Part shown: positions 9,588 through 19,805 of the stretch, in pieces
How positions within the stretch are numbered: the first letter of the stretch is position 1
Layout of the letters: every line of letters starts with the position of its first letter
Assembly: GCF_004005565.1 (NCBI RefSeq)
Contig: NZ_SADD01000003.1
Span: 248,001 to 312,000 of the forward strand
From: Lujinxingia sediminis
GTDB lineage: Bacteria > Myxococcota_A > Bradymonadia > Bradymonadales > Bradymonadaceae
Reading direction: 5' to 3'
DNA length: 64,000 nt
Notes under the pieces: generated by a model
Told to the model about the DNA's origin: nothing
The model's input: the letters and a program-made list of their open reading frames with translations, nothing else
The model's database searches: none
Translations under genes and position numbers: made by a program

Positions 9588-11201
9588 TCATCCCGGCCGC
9601 AGGTGATTCCAGATCCGGGTGACGCGCCGGGTGACGCCGCGTTCAAATCGCAGCGCTGTCCAGGCATCGAGCAAACGCTGTTGCCGCTCCGCATCTGCAA
9701 AACCGCGCAGGTTTAACCCCCGGCCAAACCCCGGCCTCGACTCCACCATCACCGCGCGTCGGGAAGAGGCGCGAAGCACCTCGATCGCGTCCAGTTGCCG
9801 CAGCCCTCCGCAGGCCGCCTCACGCGGACCATAGCCCGGCGGAAGATCGCTCACAGGCTCATTGATACCCACAACCGCCGCCTCAAACTGCATCCCCACC
9901 TCCCGGGCAACGCTGACGCTTTTACTAAAGATCGACGCTCGCACAGGTCCTCCCCGATCGCGGCAACGCATCGACGCTTCGGCCGGCGAACGCATCACGG
10001 TCAGCGCCACAATCGGACCGGGTACCGCCGCCTCCCACAGCTGCATCGTCTCATCGACCCCGCTGATCACTGTCGGCTCAAAAAACGCCCCCTCACAGCG
10101 GCGGCGCCGCGAGCCGCCAACCAGCAGCTTCGCCCCCCGCTCCACCGCGTCATCCATAAGCTCTTCGAGCAGCTCCACCTCACCGAAGTCGGCCTGGGGC
10201 CCCACCTCCACCTCTTCAACCCCGGGCATCCCCTGACGCAGGCGAAGCACCTCGGCGACGATCTGATCGGTGAACACCGCCGCGATCGACTGCTGCACCC
10301 ACACCCTGCGTATCGCCGCCTTTCGCCGACCCGCCCCGCACATCGCTCCCCAGACCACGGCTCGCGCTGCGGCGACCAGATCAGCATCGTTGAGCACCAC
10401 TGCCACATCCGCTCCCGGCGCATCTCCCCAGATCGGAACCAGCCCCTCGGCCGCCGCCCCGCACACTCGCCGTACCCGACTGGCCGAGCCCTGGACCACC
10501 ACCGCATCGGCGCGCCGCACAACCTCCTCGGCCAGCTCGTCGCCGCCGCAGACCGTCGTCCACACCGCGGGCGATGCGATCGTCTGCGCAATCACATTAC
10601 CCACCGAACTCAGCAAAAGCGGCGCGCGCTCATCGGCCGCCACCACCACCGTATTGCCCGCCACCAGCGCCGCCAGGCCCTGCACCACCGCGCTCTCAAG
10701 CACATCGTAACTTCCCGCCACACACGCCACCACCCCCCGCGGCCGCCACTGCGCCACCGCCCGCTCGCGACGCCGAGCAAAAAGCCCCCCGCCTACCTTC
10801 AAGGCCTCCTCACCCAGAAGGATCGGCGCGCCATCGAGCACCTCCCTTACGCTCGCCATCATCCGCCACCAGGAACGACGCATCTCCAGAGGCGTCATCC
10901 CCAGCTCTTCGATTCCCAACTCCAGAAGATCCTCCCGCCAATCCATCAGCGCCCCGAGCACCGCGTCGGCAACCTCGATCCGTTGCACCAGAGGCCGCCG
11001 CCGCCAGGCCCGCTGCGCCTCCCCCGCACGCGCCATCACCTCGGCGGCCTGCGACCCCATCGTACGCGCCACCTCCCCGATGGCGTGCTGATTGGCCGGG
11101 TTGTAGCTGATGATCATCTCCCCACAAGGACGCCTGATCGACGCCTCGGGAAGCTGGTCGGTCGTCTCAAACGATGGGCTGTGTCGCGCGGGTGTTTCCA
11201 T
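9588..11201 (-). CDS. Aldehyde-dehydrogenase-fold protein lacking catalytic residues
   Basis: 537 aa with the layout of the NAD(P)-dependent aldehyde dehydrogenase superfamily: VGGGLFARRR, WRPRGVVACVAGS, GLAALVAGNTVVV, GADVAVVLNDADL, FFEPTVISGVD and VGINEP all align with family landmarks. Key residues are replaced. The ELGGK motif is PIWGDAP, so the general-base Glu is Ile257. The NAGQxC motif is GAGRRK, so the nucleophile Cys is Lys294. The PWN asparagine is also gone. It is therefore probably a pseudoenzyme with a binding or structural role. GAGGAG precedes the ATG by 8 nt. It is the first gene of a minus-strand run with the HEAT-AAA ATPase and rsmG. Alignment is by eye; the fold assignment is much surer than the function. 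Confidence 0.8.
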   Translation of the reverse strand: METPARHSPSFETTDQLPEASIRRPCGEMIISYNPANQHAIGEVARTMGSQAAEVMARAGEAQRAWRRRPLVQRIEVADAVLGALMDWREDLLELGIEELGMTPLEMRRSWWRMMASVREVLDGAPILLGEEALKVGGGLFARRRERAVAQWRPRGVVACVAGSYDVLESAVVQGLAALVAGNTVVVAADERAPLLLSSVGNVIAQTIASPAVWTTVCGGDELAEEVVRRADAVVVQGSASRVRRVCGAAAEGLVPIWGDAPGADVAVVLNDADLVAAARAVVWGAMCGAGRRKAAIRRVWVQQSIAAVFTDQIVAEVLRLRQGMPGVEEVEVGPQADFGEVELLEELMDDAVERGAKLLVGGSRRRRCEGAFFEPTVISGVDETMQLWEAAVPGPIVALTVMRSPAEASMRCRDRGGPVRASIFSKSVSVAREVGMQFEAAVVGINEPVSDLPPGYGPREAACGGLRQLDAIEVLRASSRRAVMVESRPGFGRGLNLRGFADAERQQRLLDAWTALRFERGVTRRVTRIWNHLRPG

Positions 11202-11501
11202 ACAGGAGTCTCCTCAGAGCAAGACGCGGCGCATACGACTCCCCTCCTCGAACCCTCGAAGAGTAGAGTTGACCCGACCGCGAGACTCCCAGGTCACTCG
11301 CCAGCACAGTGAATACACAATGGCCAGATGTTAAATCCTCCCCCGTTAAGGTCAAGCCTCATCTGCGCGCTGCGATTGCTCCCCACACGCTTTTCAGATA
11401 CACGCTCGGCGGCGCTTTCGCCCGCGTTTCCACACGCTCCCCCCATCCCGGACCCTTTTCGCCACCTCACCACGCGCTCTCTTCGGCGCCCGGAGCCTGC
11501 G
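11202..11501. other. Divergent intergenic region
   Basis: About 300 nt between the minus-strand aldehyde-dehydrogenase-like gene and plus-strand speB. Promoters for both should be here. The open frame of speB extends upstream to 11328, but its translation is Pro/Ser/Arg-rich and unlike the family, so I do not count it as coding. I see no repeat, hairpin or operator worth naming. Confidence 0.5.
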
Positions 11502-12395
11502 ATGACCTTTGTCGACAAACCCTACGGACAGTTTCTGGGCTCGGCCCACAGCTTTGAAGCCGCTTCCAACATCCTCTTTGGCATCCCCATGGATTTTACC
11601 TGCTGCTTTCGGGCCGGTACTCGTCTGGGGCCGCGCGAGATCCGCTACTTTGCCGACAACCTCGAAGACTACTCCGTCGAGCAGCGCCGCTCCCTGGCCG
11701 AAGACACCTTCTTTGATGCGGGCGATCTCGACCTTCCCTTTGGCAACCCGGCAGCCTGCCTCGACGTCATCGAAGAAGCCGTTGACCATATCCTCAACGC
11801 CGGTAAACGCCCGGTGGCCATGGGCGGCGAACACCTGGTAAGCGCCGGCATCGTGCGCGCCATCGCCAGACACTTCCCCGACGCGGTGATTCTGCACGTC
11901 GATGCCCACTTCGATCTTCGACACACCTACGCCGATCAGGAGCTCAGCCACGCCACCGCCCTGCGCCTCTGCTGGAATGCGCTGGACATGAGCCCCACCG
12001 ACCAGCCCCCGCGTCTGGTGCAGATCGGCGTGCGCAGCGGCCCGGCCGAAGAAGCGGAGTTCGCCCACCAGCACATCCCCCAGATCCTCACCGAGTCGAC
12101 CTCCGAGCTCATCAGCGAGCTCGAAAAACTGCGCGACCTCTGGGGGGCCCGCCCCGTCTATTGCACCTTCGACATCGACGCCGTCGACCCGGCCTACGCC
12201 CCGGGCACCGGCACCCCGGAGCCCGGGGGCTTGAGCAGCCACCAGGCCCTGGCCATCGCGCGTTTTCTGCCCACGTTTGAAAACCTCGTCGGCTTCGATC
12301 TGGTCGAAACCAGCCCCCCCCTTGACCACGCCGGCATCACCTCGGCGCTGGCCGCCAAGATGATCCGCGAGTTCATGATCGCCACCCAGGTTTAA
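11502..12395 (+). CDS. speB: Agmatinase / arginase-family ureohydrolase
   Basis: 297 aa from the ATG at 11502, with GGAG about 7 nt upstream; this start places the protein at the normal N-terminus (PYGQFLGSAHSF). Ureohydrolases use two Mn2+ ions to hydrolyse a guanidino group; agmatinase makes putrescine and urea. The metal ligands are present: GGEH, HVDAHFDLR, and FDIDAVDPAYAPGTGTPEPGG. The last motif favours agmatinase over arginase, but formiminoglutamase or guanidinobutyrase activity cannot be excluded. Monocistronic, followed by a strong hairpin terminator at 12435-12468. Confidence 0.9.
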   Translation: MTFVDKPYGQFLGSAHSFEAASNILFGIPMDFTCCFRAGTRLGPREIRYFADNLEDYSVEQRRSLAEDTFFDAGDLDLPFGNPAACLDVIEEAVDHILNAGKRPVAMGGEHLVSAGIVRAIARHFPDAVILHVDAHFDLRHTYADQELSHATALRLCWNALDMSPTDQPPRLVQIGVRSGPAEEAEFAHQHIPQILTESTSELISELEKLRDLWGARPVYCTFDIDAVDPAYAPGTGTPEPGGLSSHQALAIARFLPTFENLVGFDLVETSPPLDHAGITSALAAKMIREFMIATQV

Positions 12396-12434
12396 GCCTC
12401 AAACGTCTCACTGGCCTTCAAGGCCACCCCTCGA

Positions 12435-12468
12435 CGAGGCGCTCACCATGCGGGTGAGCGCCTCGTTT
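12435..12468 (+). terminator. Hairpin terminator after speB
   Basis: Perfect 13-bp stem CGAGGCGCTCACC/GGTGAGCGCCTCG with a 5-nt loop, followed by a short TTTGATT tract. It lies between the convergent speB and outer-membrane-protein genes. Confidence 0.75.
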
Positions 12469-12489
12469 GATTCGTGCCGCATCCAAAAC

Positions 12490-13851
12490 TTAGCCGCCAA
12501 AATCAAAGCGGTAGCCCGCCGAGATCAACACCGTATGAAACTGATCGCGGCTGCTCACCGGTCCATCCACGATCGCGGGCTCCGGGAACTCCCGCAGGTG
12601 CAGCTGGTAGGTGTAATCCACCCCGATCAAAAAGGGCTCAAAGCTGCGCACCACAAGCCCCACCTGCGCCGAAGCGCTGGGCGCAAAGCTCCCCTCACCA
12701 TAGGCTCCGGAGGAGTTCGTGCCGCTGATCACCGGCGTAAAGAGCGCCGCAAGATTCAGCTCCGCAAGCTCCCCGAACGCATAGCCCAGCCCCACCCCGA
12801 CCTGGGCGCTCAGGTAGCTATGACCGGTATAAAGAGCGTTGGGCGCCAGCGTCGCACTCAAAAGCTCCGCCCCCACAAGTCCGCGTCCCTTCAAAGAGGG
12901 GCCCAGCCCGCGCACATAACGCACCTGCCCGCCCCCCCGCATGTACTGCCCGGGCAGCGCCTCGTCGGCAAACTGCGAGGTATAAGGCGCGAAATCGAAA
13001 TACCCCCCGACCTCCAGCGCCGCCCGACCTCCATCAAAGATCGCCACCATCGCGTCCACGCGCGCTCCCCCTCCAAAGAGCGGCGTGTTGTGGTTGATCT
13101 CAAAGGCCTCCGCGTTGCTCTGCCGCATCATCCGCTGCCCCACCATCAGCCCGGCGCGCACTTTCAGGTGCGGCGAGAGGTTGCCGTACTGCTGGCGATG
13201 CCGTGCGACGGCTGCTGCCCGGGGGTCATCCTCCGGAGCGAGCGGCTCGACCGCCGCCTCGGTCTGCGCTGCGCGGGCGGCCTCTTCCTCCTCCAGCTGA
13301 CGCTGACGCTCCAACGCCTGCTCATCACGGTAGGCCAACACCTCGGGCACCAACGCCGAGAAGACCTCCCGCAGCACCTGCATCACCCCATCCTGATCGA
13401 TGCGTCCGCGGCGAATGCTGTAGCGCACATCGGCCAACTCCTCGCCGCGCGGCCCCAGCACCACCACCTGCAGGGTATTGCCCCCGCCGAAAACATCATG
13501 AATGAGCAACCCCTCGATGTTGCCCTCCGACATCAGCCGGGCGAACGCCGCGCGGTTCTCCTCGCGAAGCGCGCTCTGACGAAAGGTCGCAAGCTCCAGC
13601 CCCGTCGCCTGCGCCCTCGCCAGAACATCCCCCTCATCGAGGAGCTCAATCTGAGTGCTCTCCTCCAGGGCATCTTCGATGCTCTCATAGGAGCGCTCTC
13701 CGCTGGTACCGGCGGTGTTGATGTAGCCCAGACGCAGCGGCTCCTGCTCCTGAGCCGTGGCCAGGCCCACCCCCGTGACGAGCACGCAAAACACGACCAG
13801 GCACACTCCGGCGATCTTCCCAAACATCATCGTTACGTTCACAGCCTGCAC
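12490..13851 (-). CDS. Putative outer membrane protein with signal peptide
   Basis: 453 aa. Residues ~8-34 form a signal peptide (hydrophobic core VCLVVFCVLVTGVGLATAQ). Residues ~35-170 are a soluble domain (LRLGYINTAGTSGERSYESIEDAL, VVVLGPRGEELADVRYSI). A charged coiled-coil-like linker (~180-225, RQRQLEEEEAARAAQTEAA) follows. The last ~220 aa have alternating, Gly/aromatic-rich strands (VRAGLMVGQRM, LEVGGYFDF, VGVGLGYAFGEL, GVDYTYQL) and end in AGYRFDFGG, typical of a beta-barrel. GTG start; the alternative GTG three codons downstream and ATG at residue 8 are possible. Function unknown. Confidence 0.72.
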   Translation of the reverse strand: MQAVNVTMMFGKIAGVCLVVFCVLVTGVGLATAQEQEPLRLGYINTAGTSGERSYESIEDALEESTQIELLDEGDVLARAQATGLELATFRQSALREENRAAFARLMSEGNIEGLLIHDVFGGGNTLQVVVLGPRGEELADVRYSIRRGRIDQDGVMQVLREVFSALVPEVLAYRDEQALERQRQLEEEEAARAAQTEAAVEPLAPEDDPRAAAVARHRQQYGNLSPHLKVRAGLMVGQRMMRQSNAEAFEINHNTPLFGGGARVDAMVAIFDGGRAALEVGGYFDFAPYTSQFADEALPGQYMRGGGQVRYVRGLGPSLKGRGLVGAELLSATLAPNALYTGHSYLSAQVGVGLGYAFGELAELNLAALFTPVISGTNSSGAYGEGSFAPSASAQVGLVVRSFEPFLIGVDYTYQLHLREFPEPAIVDGPVSSRDQFHTVLISAGYRFDFGG

Positions 13852-14075
13852 CTTTCGATTTGGCGAAAACTCGCACTATTTTCGCACTTTAACGATCCAT
13901 CATTGCACTGCCCTCTTTGGTAGCCTCGCCAGTGGCGACTTATCAAGCCCGGGAGCTGGCGAGCACTTCGATGGCGTCCATCCTTGAGAGGGTCCACAGT
14001 GCTTCGCACCGCGCCATCGTCCACGTTATAAGCGCGACACCACGCGCTTTCTGCCCTCCCTACCACCGAGTCACC

Positions 14076-14909
14076 ATGTTCGGCCTCTTCAAACGCTTTC
14101 GACGCAACGCCCTGCTCAAAGAGCCGCTGCCCTCCTCCTGGCAGCAGGCCCTGGGCGACGCGCTGCCCTTTCTCGAAACGCTCAACACCGGGGAGCGCCT
14201 GGGCCTGGAATCGCACCTGAAGATCCTCATGAAACAAAAACACTGGGTCGGTGCCGGCGGCTTTGAACTCCACGATGACATCCGCCTGACCATCGCCATC
14301 CAGGGCGCGCGTATGGCCCGCGCTCTGCCTCTGGATGCCTTTGAGCGCCTCAGCGAATTCGTCGTGTACGGCGAAGACTTCACGCGCCCCGATGATGCCT
14401 TCGGCGGCCCGATCCATGGCGAGGCCCATCCCTTTGGCACCGTCGTGCTGAGTTGGCCGGCCTGCCAGGAAGGCCTGGCTTACCCCTGCAGCGGTTTTAA
14501 CCCCATCCTCCACGAGCTCGCCCACGTGCTCGATGTCTCCAGCGGCTATTTTGACGGCACCCCGCTTTTGCATCGCGGGGAGGATTATGAACCCTGGGCC
14601 CGCGTCTTCCAGCACTATTTTGACGCGCTGCGACAGAACCCCGAACAGGCCTTTCTCGACCTCTACGGCGCCGAGGATGAAGCGGAGTTCTTTGCCGTGG
14701 CCACCGAGGCCTTCTTCGAGCTGCCGGATGGGCTCCTCGATGAAGCCCCCGATCTCTACGAGGAGCTCCGGCGTTTCTACCGCCTCAAACCGCATATCAT
14801 CCCGTGCAGCTGCACATCCCACGAGCCCGACGAAGACGATCCCGATGCCGAACCCGATGAGGTTGGCCGACCCCTCTTTGGACCCGGCGACCCCCTGGAT
14901 TTTCTCTAA
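14076..14909 (+). CDS. mtfA: MtfA-like zinc peptidase
   Basis: 277 aa from the ATG at 14076; the frame extends further 5', but the family begins with the FGLFKRFRR-type N-terminus used here. The HELAH motif (HExxH; in PILHELAHVLD) and the downstream EFFAVATEAFFE provide the zinc ligands and catalytic Glu of the M90 MtfA family. In E. coli MtfA binds the glucose repressor Mlc and has aminopeptidase activity; no Mlc homologue is visible here, so that role should not be transferred. The C-terminus carries an acidic tail (EPDEDDPDAEPDEVG). No strong ribosome-binding site. Confidence 0.85.
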   Translation: MFGLFKRFRRNALLKEPLPSSWQQALGDALPFLETLNTGERLGLESHLKILMKQKHWVGAGGFELHDDIRLTIAIQGARMARALPLDAFERLSEFVVYGEDFTRPDDAFGGPIHGEAHPFGTVVLSWPACQEGLAYPCSGFNPILHELAHVLDVSSGYFDGTPLLHRGEDYEPWARVFQHYFDALRQNPEQAFLDLYGAEDEAEFFAVATEAFFELPDGLLDEAPDLYEELRRFYRLKPHIIPCSCTSHEPDEDDPDAEPDEVGRPLFGPGDPLDFL

Positions 14910-14955
14910 CGATCGGCGCCCTCAAAAAGCACCACCATGCTCGCCGAAGACCGCA

Positions 14956-15612
14956 TCAATAAAAGGTGATCGCCGTTTTATGCGCGATGCTCAGACGCGC
15001 CGCTTCGTAGAGCGAAAGCCACACCAGCCGCTCGATCGCAAAGGGCTGACCGGCGGGTCGCTGGGCAGCGAGCTCAGTGGCGTAATCATCATCGAGGTTG
15101 CCCTCCGCATCGACCTCGATCTCCAGCGCGTCGGTCAGAAGTAAGAGTTCCTCGCGCAGTCGAATCGACGAGCCCAGCGCCCCACCGCGAATCTTATGCT
15201 TCGGATCAAAATAGATCTCATCGAAGTCGATCGGCAGATAATACCCCTCGCTGTCCGAGTGGCAGAGCAGGTGGGAGCGCAGCTGACGGTAAAGCTGGCG
15301 CAACACCCTGTCGTCGGCCGGATCTTCGCCGGGCTCCACCGGATAAGGCACCCAGCGCGGATCGCGCATAATATGCGCCCCGAAACGCCGCAGGTAATGC
15401 AGCCAGGAGTAAGGAAAGGAATTCAGCGAGGAGCGCGGGCGCGGGCGCTCCCCCTCGATGCCCTCAAACGCTTCGGGCTCCTGATGTGTGGGCAGCCCCT
15501 CGGCCTCCAGCACCGTGTTGATATATGCCAGATCGTCGCGCATCGCCTGCGCCGCCCCCGGATTGTCCTGCTCAAAGAGCACCAGCGCTCCCACACCTAT
15601 TGCCAGCCCCAT
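14956..15612 (-). CDS. Hypothetical protein
   Basis: 218 aa from the ATG at 15612, which has GGAGG 5 nt upstream; longer starts at 15624 and 15669 are possible. The N-terminal MGLAIGVGALVLF is mildly hydrophobic. The body is soluble, with WLHYLRRFGAHIMRDPRW and HSDSEGYYLPIDFDEIYF as the most distinctive segments. It resembles uncharacterised proteins I have seen in GC-rich bacteria but I cannot assign a family. It is convergent with mtfA, with 46 nt between them. Confidence 0.7.
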   Translation of the reverse strand: MGLAIGVGALVLFEQDNPGAAQAMRDDLAYINTVLEAEGLPTHQEPEAFEGIEGERPRPRSSLNSFPYSWLHYLRRFGAHIMRDPRWVPYPVEPGEDPADDRVLRQLYRQLRSHLLCHSDSEGYYLPIDFDEIYFDPKHKIRGGALGSSIRLREELLLLTDALEIEVDAEGNLDDDYATELAAQRPAGQPFAIERLVWLSLYEAARLSIAHKTAITFY

Positions 15613-16023
15613 TGCGACCTCCATATCGCCACACTCTTTCGAGTTTGCCCGACCCCTCGTCGAAGGCACTCGTTACGGCACACACTGGAAAATATGCGCA
15701 CCTCCTAGCCCAACCCCTGCCAGAGCGCAACCTAACTTTACAAGGGCGACTCTCTGGCACAGGCGCACGTTCCTTTTAATGGCCCCGGCCCTCATGCGCA
15801 TTCCTAAATTGAAGGGCCTTCCTGCCTCAGCACCGCCGAGAGCACGGGCCTTGTTTGACCCCGGACGGTGCCTAAGCTACCGGCGCCGAGACGAACGCAA
15901 CCCGCGCCCTGCGTCGCGACCCGGGTCGGGCCTTGCATTGGGCGCGCGAGTGTTAGAGAACCACCCACAGACGCCAGCCAGGCGCCTGATACCAACGACC
16001 CCCTGACCCCGGATGGAGATACG
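15613..16023. other. Divergent promoter region upstream of gapA
   Basis: About 410 nt between the minus-strand hypothetical gene and gapA. The open frame of gapA extends into it, but the family N-terminus starts at 16024. No repeat, hairpin or recognisable operator was seen. Confidence 0.4.
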
Positions 16024-17031
16024 ATGACGACGAAGATCGCGATTAATGGTTTTGGACGCATTGGACGTTGTGTGGGGCGCATTGCGCTGGCTGACCCGGA
16101 TGTCGAGCTGGTCGCCGTCAACGACCTGACCAGCCCGGAGCAGCTGGCGGTGCTCTTCAAATACGACTCGGTCCACGGCACCTACCCCGGCACCGTGGAA
16201 GCCGTGGAGGGTGGCATCCGCATCGATGGCAAGCTGCTCAAGGTCACCTCGCTGCGCGATCCGGCGGAGCTTCCCTGGGGTGAGCTCGGCGTCGATATGG
16301 TCATTGAGAGCACCGGCGTCTTCCGCAAGCGCGAGCAGGCTGCCAAGCATCTGGATGCCGGCGCCAAACGCGTGCTGATCTCGGCACCGGGCAAAGGCGT
16401 TGACCTCTCGCTCTGCATGGGCGTGAACAACGACGACTTCAACCCCGACATGAAGATCGTGGACGTGGCCAGCTGCACCACCAACTGCCTGGCTCCGGTG
16501 GCCAAAGTCCTCGACGAAGTCTTCGGCATTGAGCTTGGTCTGATGACCACTGTGCACTCCTACACCAACGACCAGGTGATCCTGGACACCCCTCACCCCT
16601 CCGACCTCCGTCGGGCGCGTGCGGCGGCCGTCAACATGATCCCCACCACCACCGGCGCGGCCATCGCCGTGACCAAGGTCCTCCCCCAGCTCAAGGGCAA
16701 GCTCGATGGCATGGCCATTCGCGTGCCCACCCCCAACGTCTCCTGCATTGACCTGACCGTGCGTCTTGGCAAAAAGGCCGACGTCGACTCGGTCAACAAG
16801 GCGCTGCGCGAGGCGGCCGAAGGCCCGCTCAAAGGCATCCTGGGCTTCTCCGACGAGCCGCTCGTCTCCTCGGACTACATCGGCAACCCCAACTCCTCGA
16901 TTGTTGATGGCCTCTCCACGATGGCGCTCGGCGACGACTTCATCAAAGTCATCTCCTGGTACGACAACGAGTGGGGCTTCTCCAACCGCATGGTCGATGT
17001 GGCGAAATTCATCGCCAAAAAGACCGCGTAA
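16024..17031 (+). CDS. gapA: Glyceraldehyde-3-phosphate dehydrogenase
   Basis: 335 aa, normal length. Catalyses phosphorylating oxidation of glyceraldehyde-3-phosphate with NAD+ in glycolysis. Motifs: Rossmann NGFGRIGR at residues 8-15, VAVNDL, KYDSVHG, active-site SCTTNCLAP with the nucleophilic Cys, HSYTNDQ, SYDNEWG-type SWYDNEWGFSNRM at the end. The aspartate of VNDL fits NAD+ preference. GGAG lies 7 nt before the ATG. First gene of the cluster gapA-pgk-tpiA, though the gaps of 186 and 398 nt with hairpins suggest separate control points rather than one tight operon. Confidence 0.97.
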   Translation: MTTKIAINGFGRIGRCVGRIALADPDVELVAVNDLTSPEQLAVLFKYDSVHGTYPGTVEAVEGGIRIDGKLLKVTSLRDPAELPWGELGVDMVIESTGVFRKREQAAKHLDAGAKRVLISAPGKGVDLSLCMGVNNDDFNPDMKIVDVASCTTNCLAPVAKVLDEVFGIELGLMTTVHSYTNDQVILDTPHPSDLRRARAAAVNMIPTTTGAAIAVTKVLPQLKGKLDGMAIRVPTPNVSCIDLTVRLGKKADVDSVNKALREAAEGPLKGILGFSDEPLVSSDYIGNPNSSIVDGLSTMALGDDFIKVISWYDNEWGFSNRMVDVAKFIAKKTA

Positions 17032-17054
17032 GCTCTTGGTTTAAAACGTAAAAC

Positions 17055-17100
17055 ACCCACCCGCGAGCGTCATCGTTTCAGCGACGCTCCGGGGGTGGGT
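17055..17100. terminator. Long two-part hairpin between gapA and pgk
   Basis: ACCCACCC pairs with GGGTGGGT and, inside it, GAGCGTC with GACGCTC around an 11-nt loop. On the plus strand no T-tract follows, so if it ends gapA transcription it may be a Rho-assisted or mRNA-stabilising 3' structure. On the minus strand a TTTTACGTTTT tract does follow, but no minus-strand gene is near. Confidence 0.5.
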
Positions 17101-17217
17101 CTGGTGCGGGAGGCGCTTCCAGTCCGGGAGCGTCTCCCTCATTAAAATGACCACTGACCTGATCGACTGAACCCGTGGGGCGCTGCTGCGCCCGACGCTG
17201 CGGAGCCCAAAAGCCTG

Positions 17218-18450
17218 ATGGACACCACCGGCATTAAATTCGTCGACGAGCTCGATCTCAACGAAAAACGCGTGCTGATTCGCGTCGATTTTAACACCCC
17301 GCTCCACGAGGGGGAGGTCGCCGATGACACGCGCATTCGCGCCGCGCTGCCCACGATCGTGCACTGCCTGGAGGCCGGCGCGAAGGTGATTCTATGCAGC
17401 CACCTGGGCCGCCCCAAAGGCAAGGTCAACCCCACTTACACGATGGAGCCGGTGGCTGCGCGCCTGGCTCAACTCCTCGACACCGACACCCTGCTCTACG
17501 ACGTCGAGGTGGTCTTCCCCGAGGCGGTGGTCGGCCCGGATGTCGCCGAGATCATCGCTGACTTGAAGCCTCGCCATCAGGTGATGCTGCTTGAAAACCT
17601 GCGATTTGAACCCGGCGAAGAGGCCGGCGACGACGCGTTCGCCAAAGAGCTCGCCGAGCTCGCCGACTTCTACGTCAACGACGCCTTCGGCGCGGCGCAT
17701 CGCGCACACGCCTCGGTGTACACGATCAACAAATACTTCGACCGCAACCATAAGGCCGCAGGCCTCTTGATGCGTGCGGAGTTGCAGGGACTCGGCCGAC
17801 TGCTCCAGCGCCCCGAAAAACCCTTTGTCGCGGTGGTCGGCGGGGCCAAGGTCAGCGATAAGCTCGGCGTGTTGATGAGCTTGCTCGACAAAGTCGACGA
17901 GATCCTCATCGGCGGGGCGATGGCCTACACCTTCCTGGCCGCTCAGGGCATCGGCGTGGGCGAGTCGCTGGTCGAGCGCGACTTCATCAACCAGGCCACC
18001 TCGATCGTCAACCGCGCCAAAGCCCAGGGCGTGAAGCTGCGCCTGCCGGTCGACCACCGCGTCGCTCCGAACTTCGAGGCCACCCAGGCGACGGTGACCG
18101 ACACTAGCGTGGTGCCCGGCGGCACGATGGGCCTGGATATCGGCCCGCGCACCGCCGAGGAGTACGGCCGCGCCATCGCCCGCGCCTCCACCATCTTCTG
18201 GAACGGCCCGATGGGTGTCTTTGAGAAGCCCGCCTTTGCCGAGGGCACCTTCGCTGTGGCCCGCGCCATGGCTCAGGCCGAGGGCTACACCGTGGTCGGT
18301 GGCGGAGACTCGCTGGCGGCGATCGAGAAGGCAGGCCTGGCCGGGTCCATCGACCATATCTCCACCGGCGGCGGCGCCAGCCTGGAGCTGCTTGAGGGCA
18401 AATCCCTCCCGGGTATCGACGCCCTGCGGGCGAACTACCCCATCGATTAA
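17218..18450 (+). CDS. pgk: Phosphoglycerate kinase
   Basis: 410 aa, slightly longer than the ~395-aa average. Transfers phosphate from 1,3-bisphosphoglycerate to ADP in glycolysis. Motifs: VLIRVDFNTPL substrate loop, CSHLGRPKGK, LENLRFEPGEE, VNDAFGAAHRAHAS, VVGGAKVSDKLGVL, FWNGPMGVFE and the nucleotide-binding GGGDSLAAIEKAG with STGGGASLELLEGK. ATG at 17218 gives the normal N-terminus after a short extension (MDTTGIKFVDELDL). Only a weak GGAG is visible about 13 nt upstream. Confidence 0.97.
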   Translation: MDTTGIKFVDELDLNEKRVLIRVDFNTPLHEGEVADDTRIRAALPTIVHCLEAGAKVILCSHLGRPKGKVNPTYTMEPVAARLAQLLDTDTLLYDVEVVFPEAVVGPDVAEIIADLKPRHQVMLLENLRFEPGEEAGDDAFAKELAELADFYVNDAFGAAHRAHASVYTINKYFDRNHKAAGLLMRAELQGLGRLLQRPEKPFVAVVGGAKVSDKLGVLMSLLDKVDEILIGGAMAYTFLAAQGIGVGESLVERDFINQATSIVNRAKAQGVKLRLPVDHRVAPNFEATQATVTDTSVVPGGTMGLDIGPRTAEEYGRAIARASTIFWNGPMGVFEKPAFAEGTFAVARAMAQAEGYTVVGGGDSLAAIEKAGLAGSIDHISTGGGASLELLEGKSLPGIDALRANYPID

Positions 18451-18479
18451 GCGTCGCCGCACGAGGGCGTCTCAAAAGG

Positions 18480-18513
18480 TTGCCCGCGTGATCACCTCCG
18501 ATCACGCGGGCAA
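18480..18513 (+). terminator. Perfect 14-bp hairpin after pgk
   Basis: TTGCCCGCGTGATC pairs perfectly with GATCACGCGGGCAA across a 6-nt loop, 29 nt after the pgk stop. There is no T-tract, so it may be a stabilising 3' end. The remaining ~335 nt before tpiA show no further gene or repeat. Confidence 0.55.
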
Positions 18514-18848
18514 GAGTCAAATCATTTCAACACCTTAGACGCCATCGCCAGCCTTCATACTCGACCGAACTTCGATCGGGACCATCTTTTCTCGGAACTC
18601 ACCAGGATCGGGGTGGAAGCATCCTCTTGAAGCGAGCGATCGCCCCGTGCGAGAGTATCGATGTCACCTCGCCAGTACGTCTGCGCACCCTTGCAAAGGC
18701 CCGACATCACCCCGCGAGGAACCGGCACTAACGCGAGCCTCCGGGGCGCCCCCCCCGGGTAACTCGAAACGCCGGCGCGCTGACTGACCTCAACCCTCCC
18801 GCCGCTCCCCACTCCGGGCGCGCGGCGGCCCACCACCCGGAGCTCCCC

Positions 18849-19619
<771 letters not shown>

Positions 19620-19805
19620 ACCCGCGCATCGCCCTGACAGACGCCCTCTCAGGGGCCGTCTTCTCGGGACTTTCAAGCCGTCTGTGGTCGAAATATTCGC
19701 CCCTCCGCGAGTCGTTTGAATCAGGCATCCCGGACCAGGCTTCCTCAGGTCCGGGAGCGGCGCGCCTTCTCGACTTCGGTGCGTCCTTCTACCCATGGCA
19801 AACCC

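Noticed and set aside
6893-9700. 82-residue N-terminal extension of the HEAT-AAA protein
   Set aside because: The ATG at 9454 has a GGAGG 7 nt upstream and begins the helical domain; the extension overlaps the leader palindrome and lacks coding character.
9795-11312. 505-codon plus-strand frame opposite the aldehyde-dehydrogenase-like gene
   Set aside because: His/Arg/Pro-rich shadow; the minus strand has ALDH landmarks and a good ribosome site.
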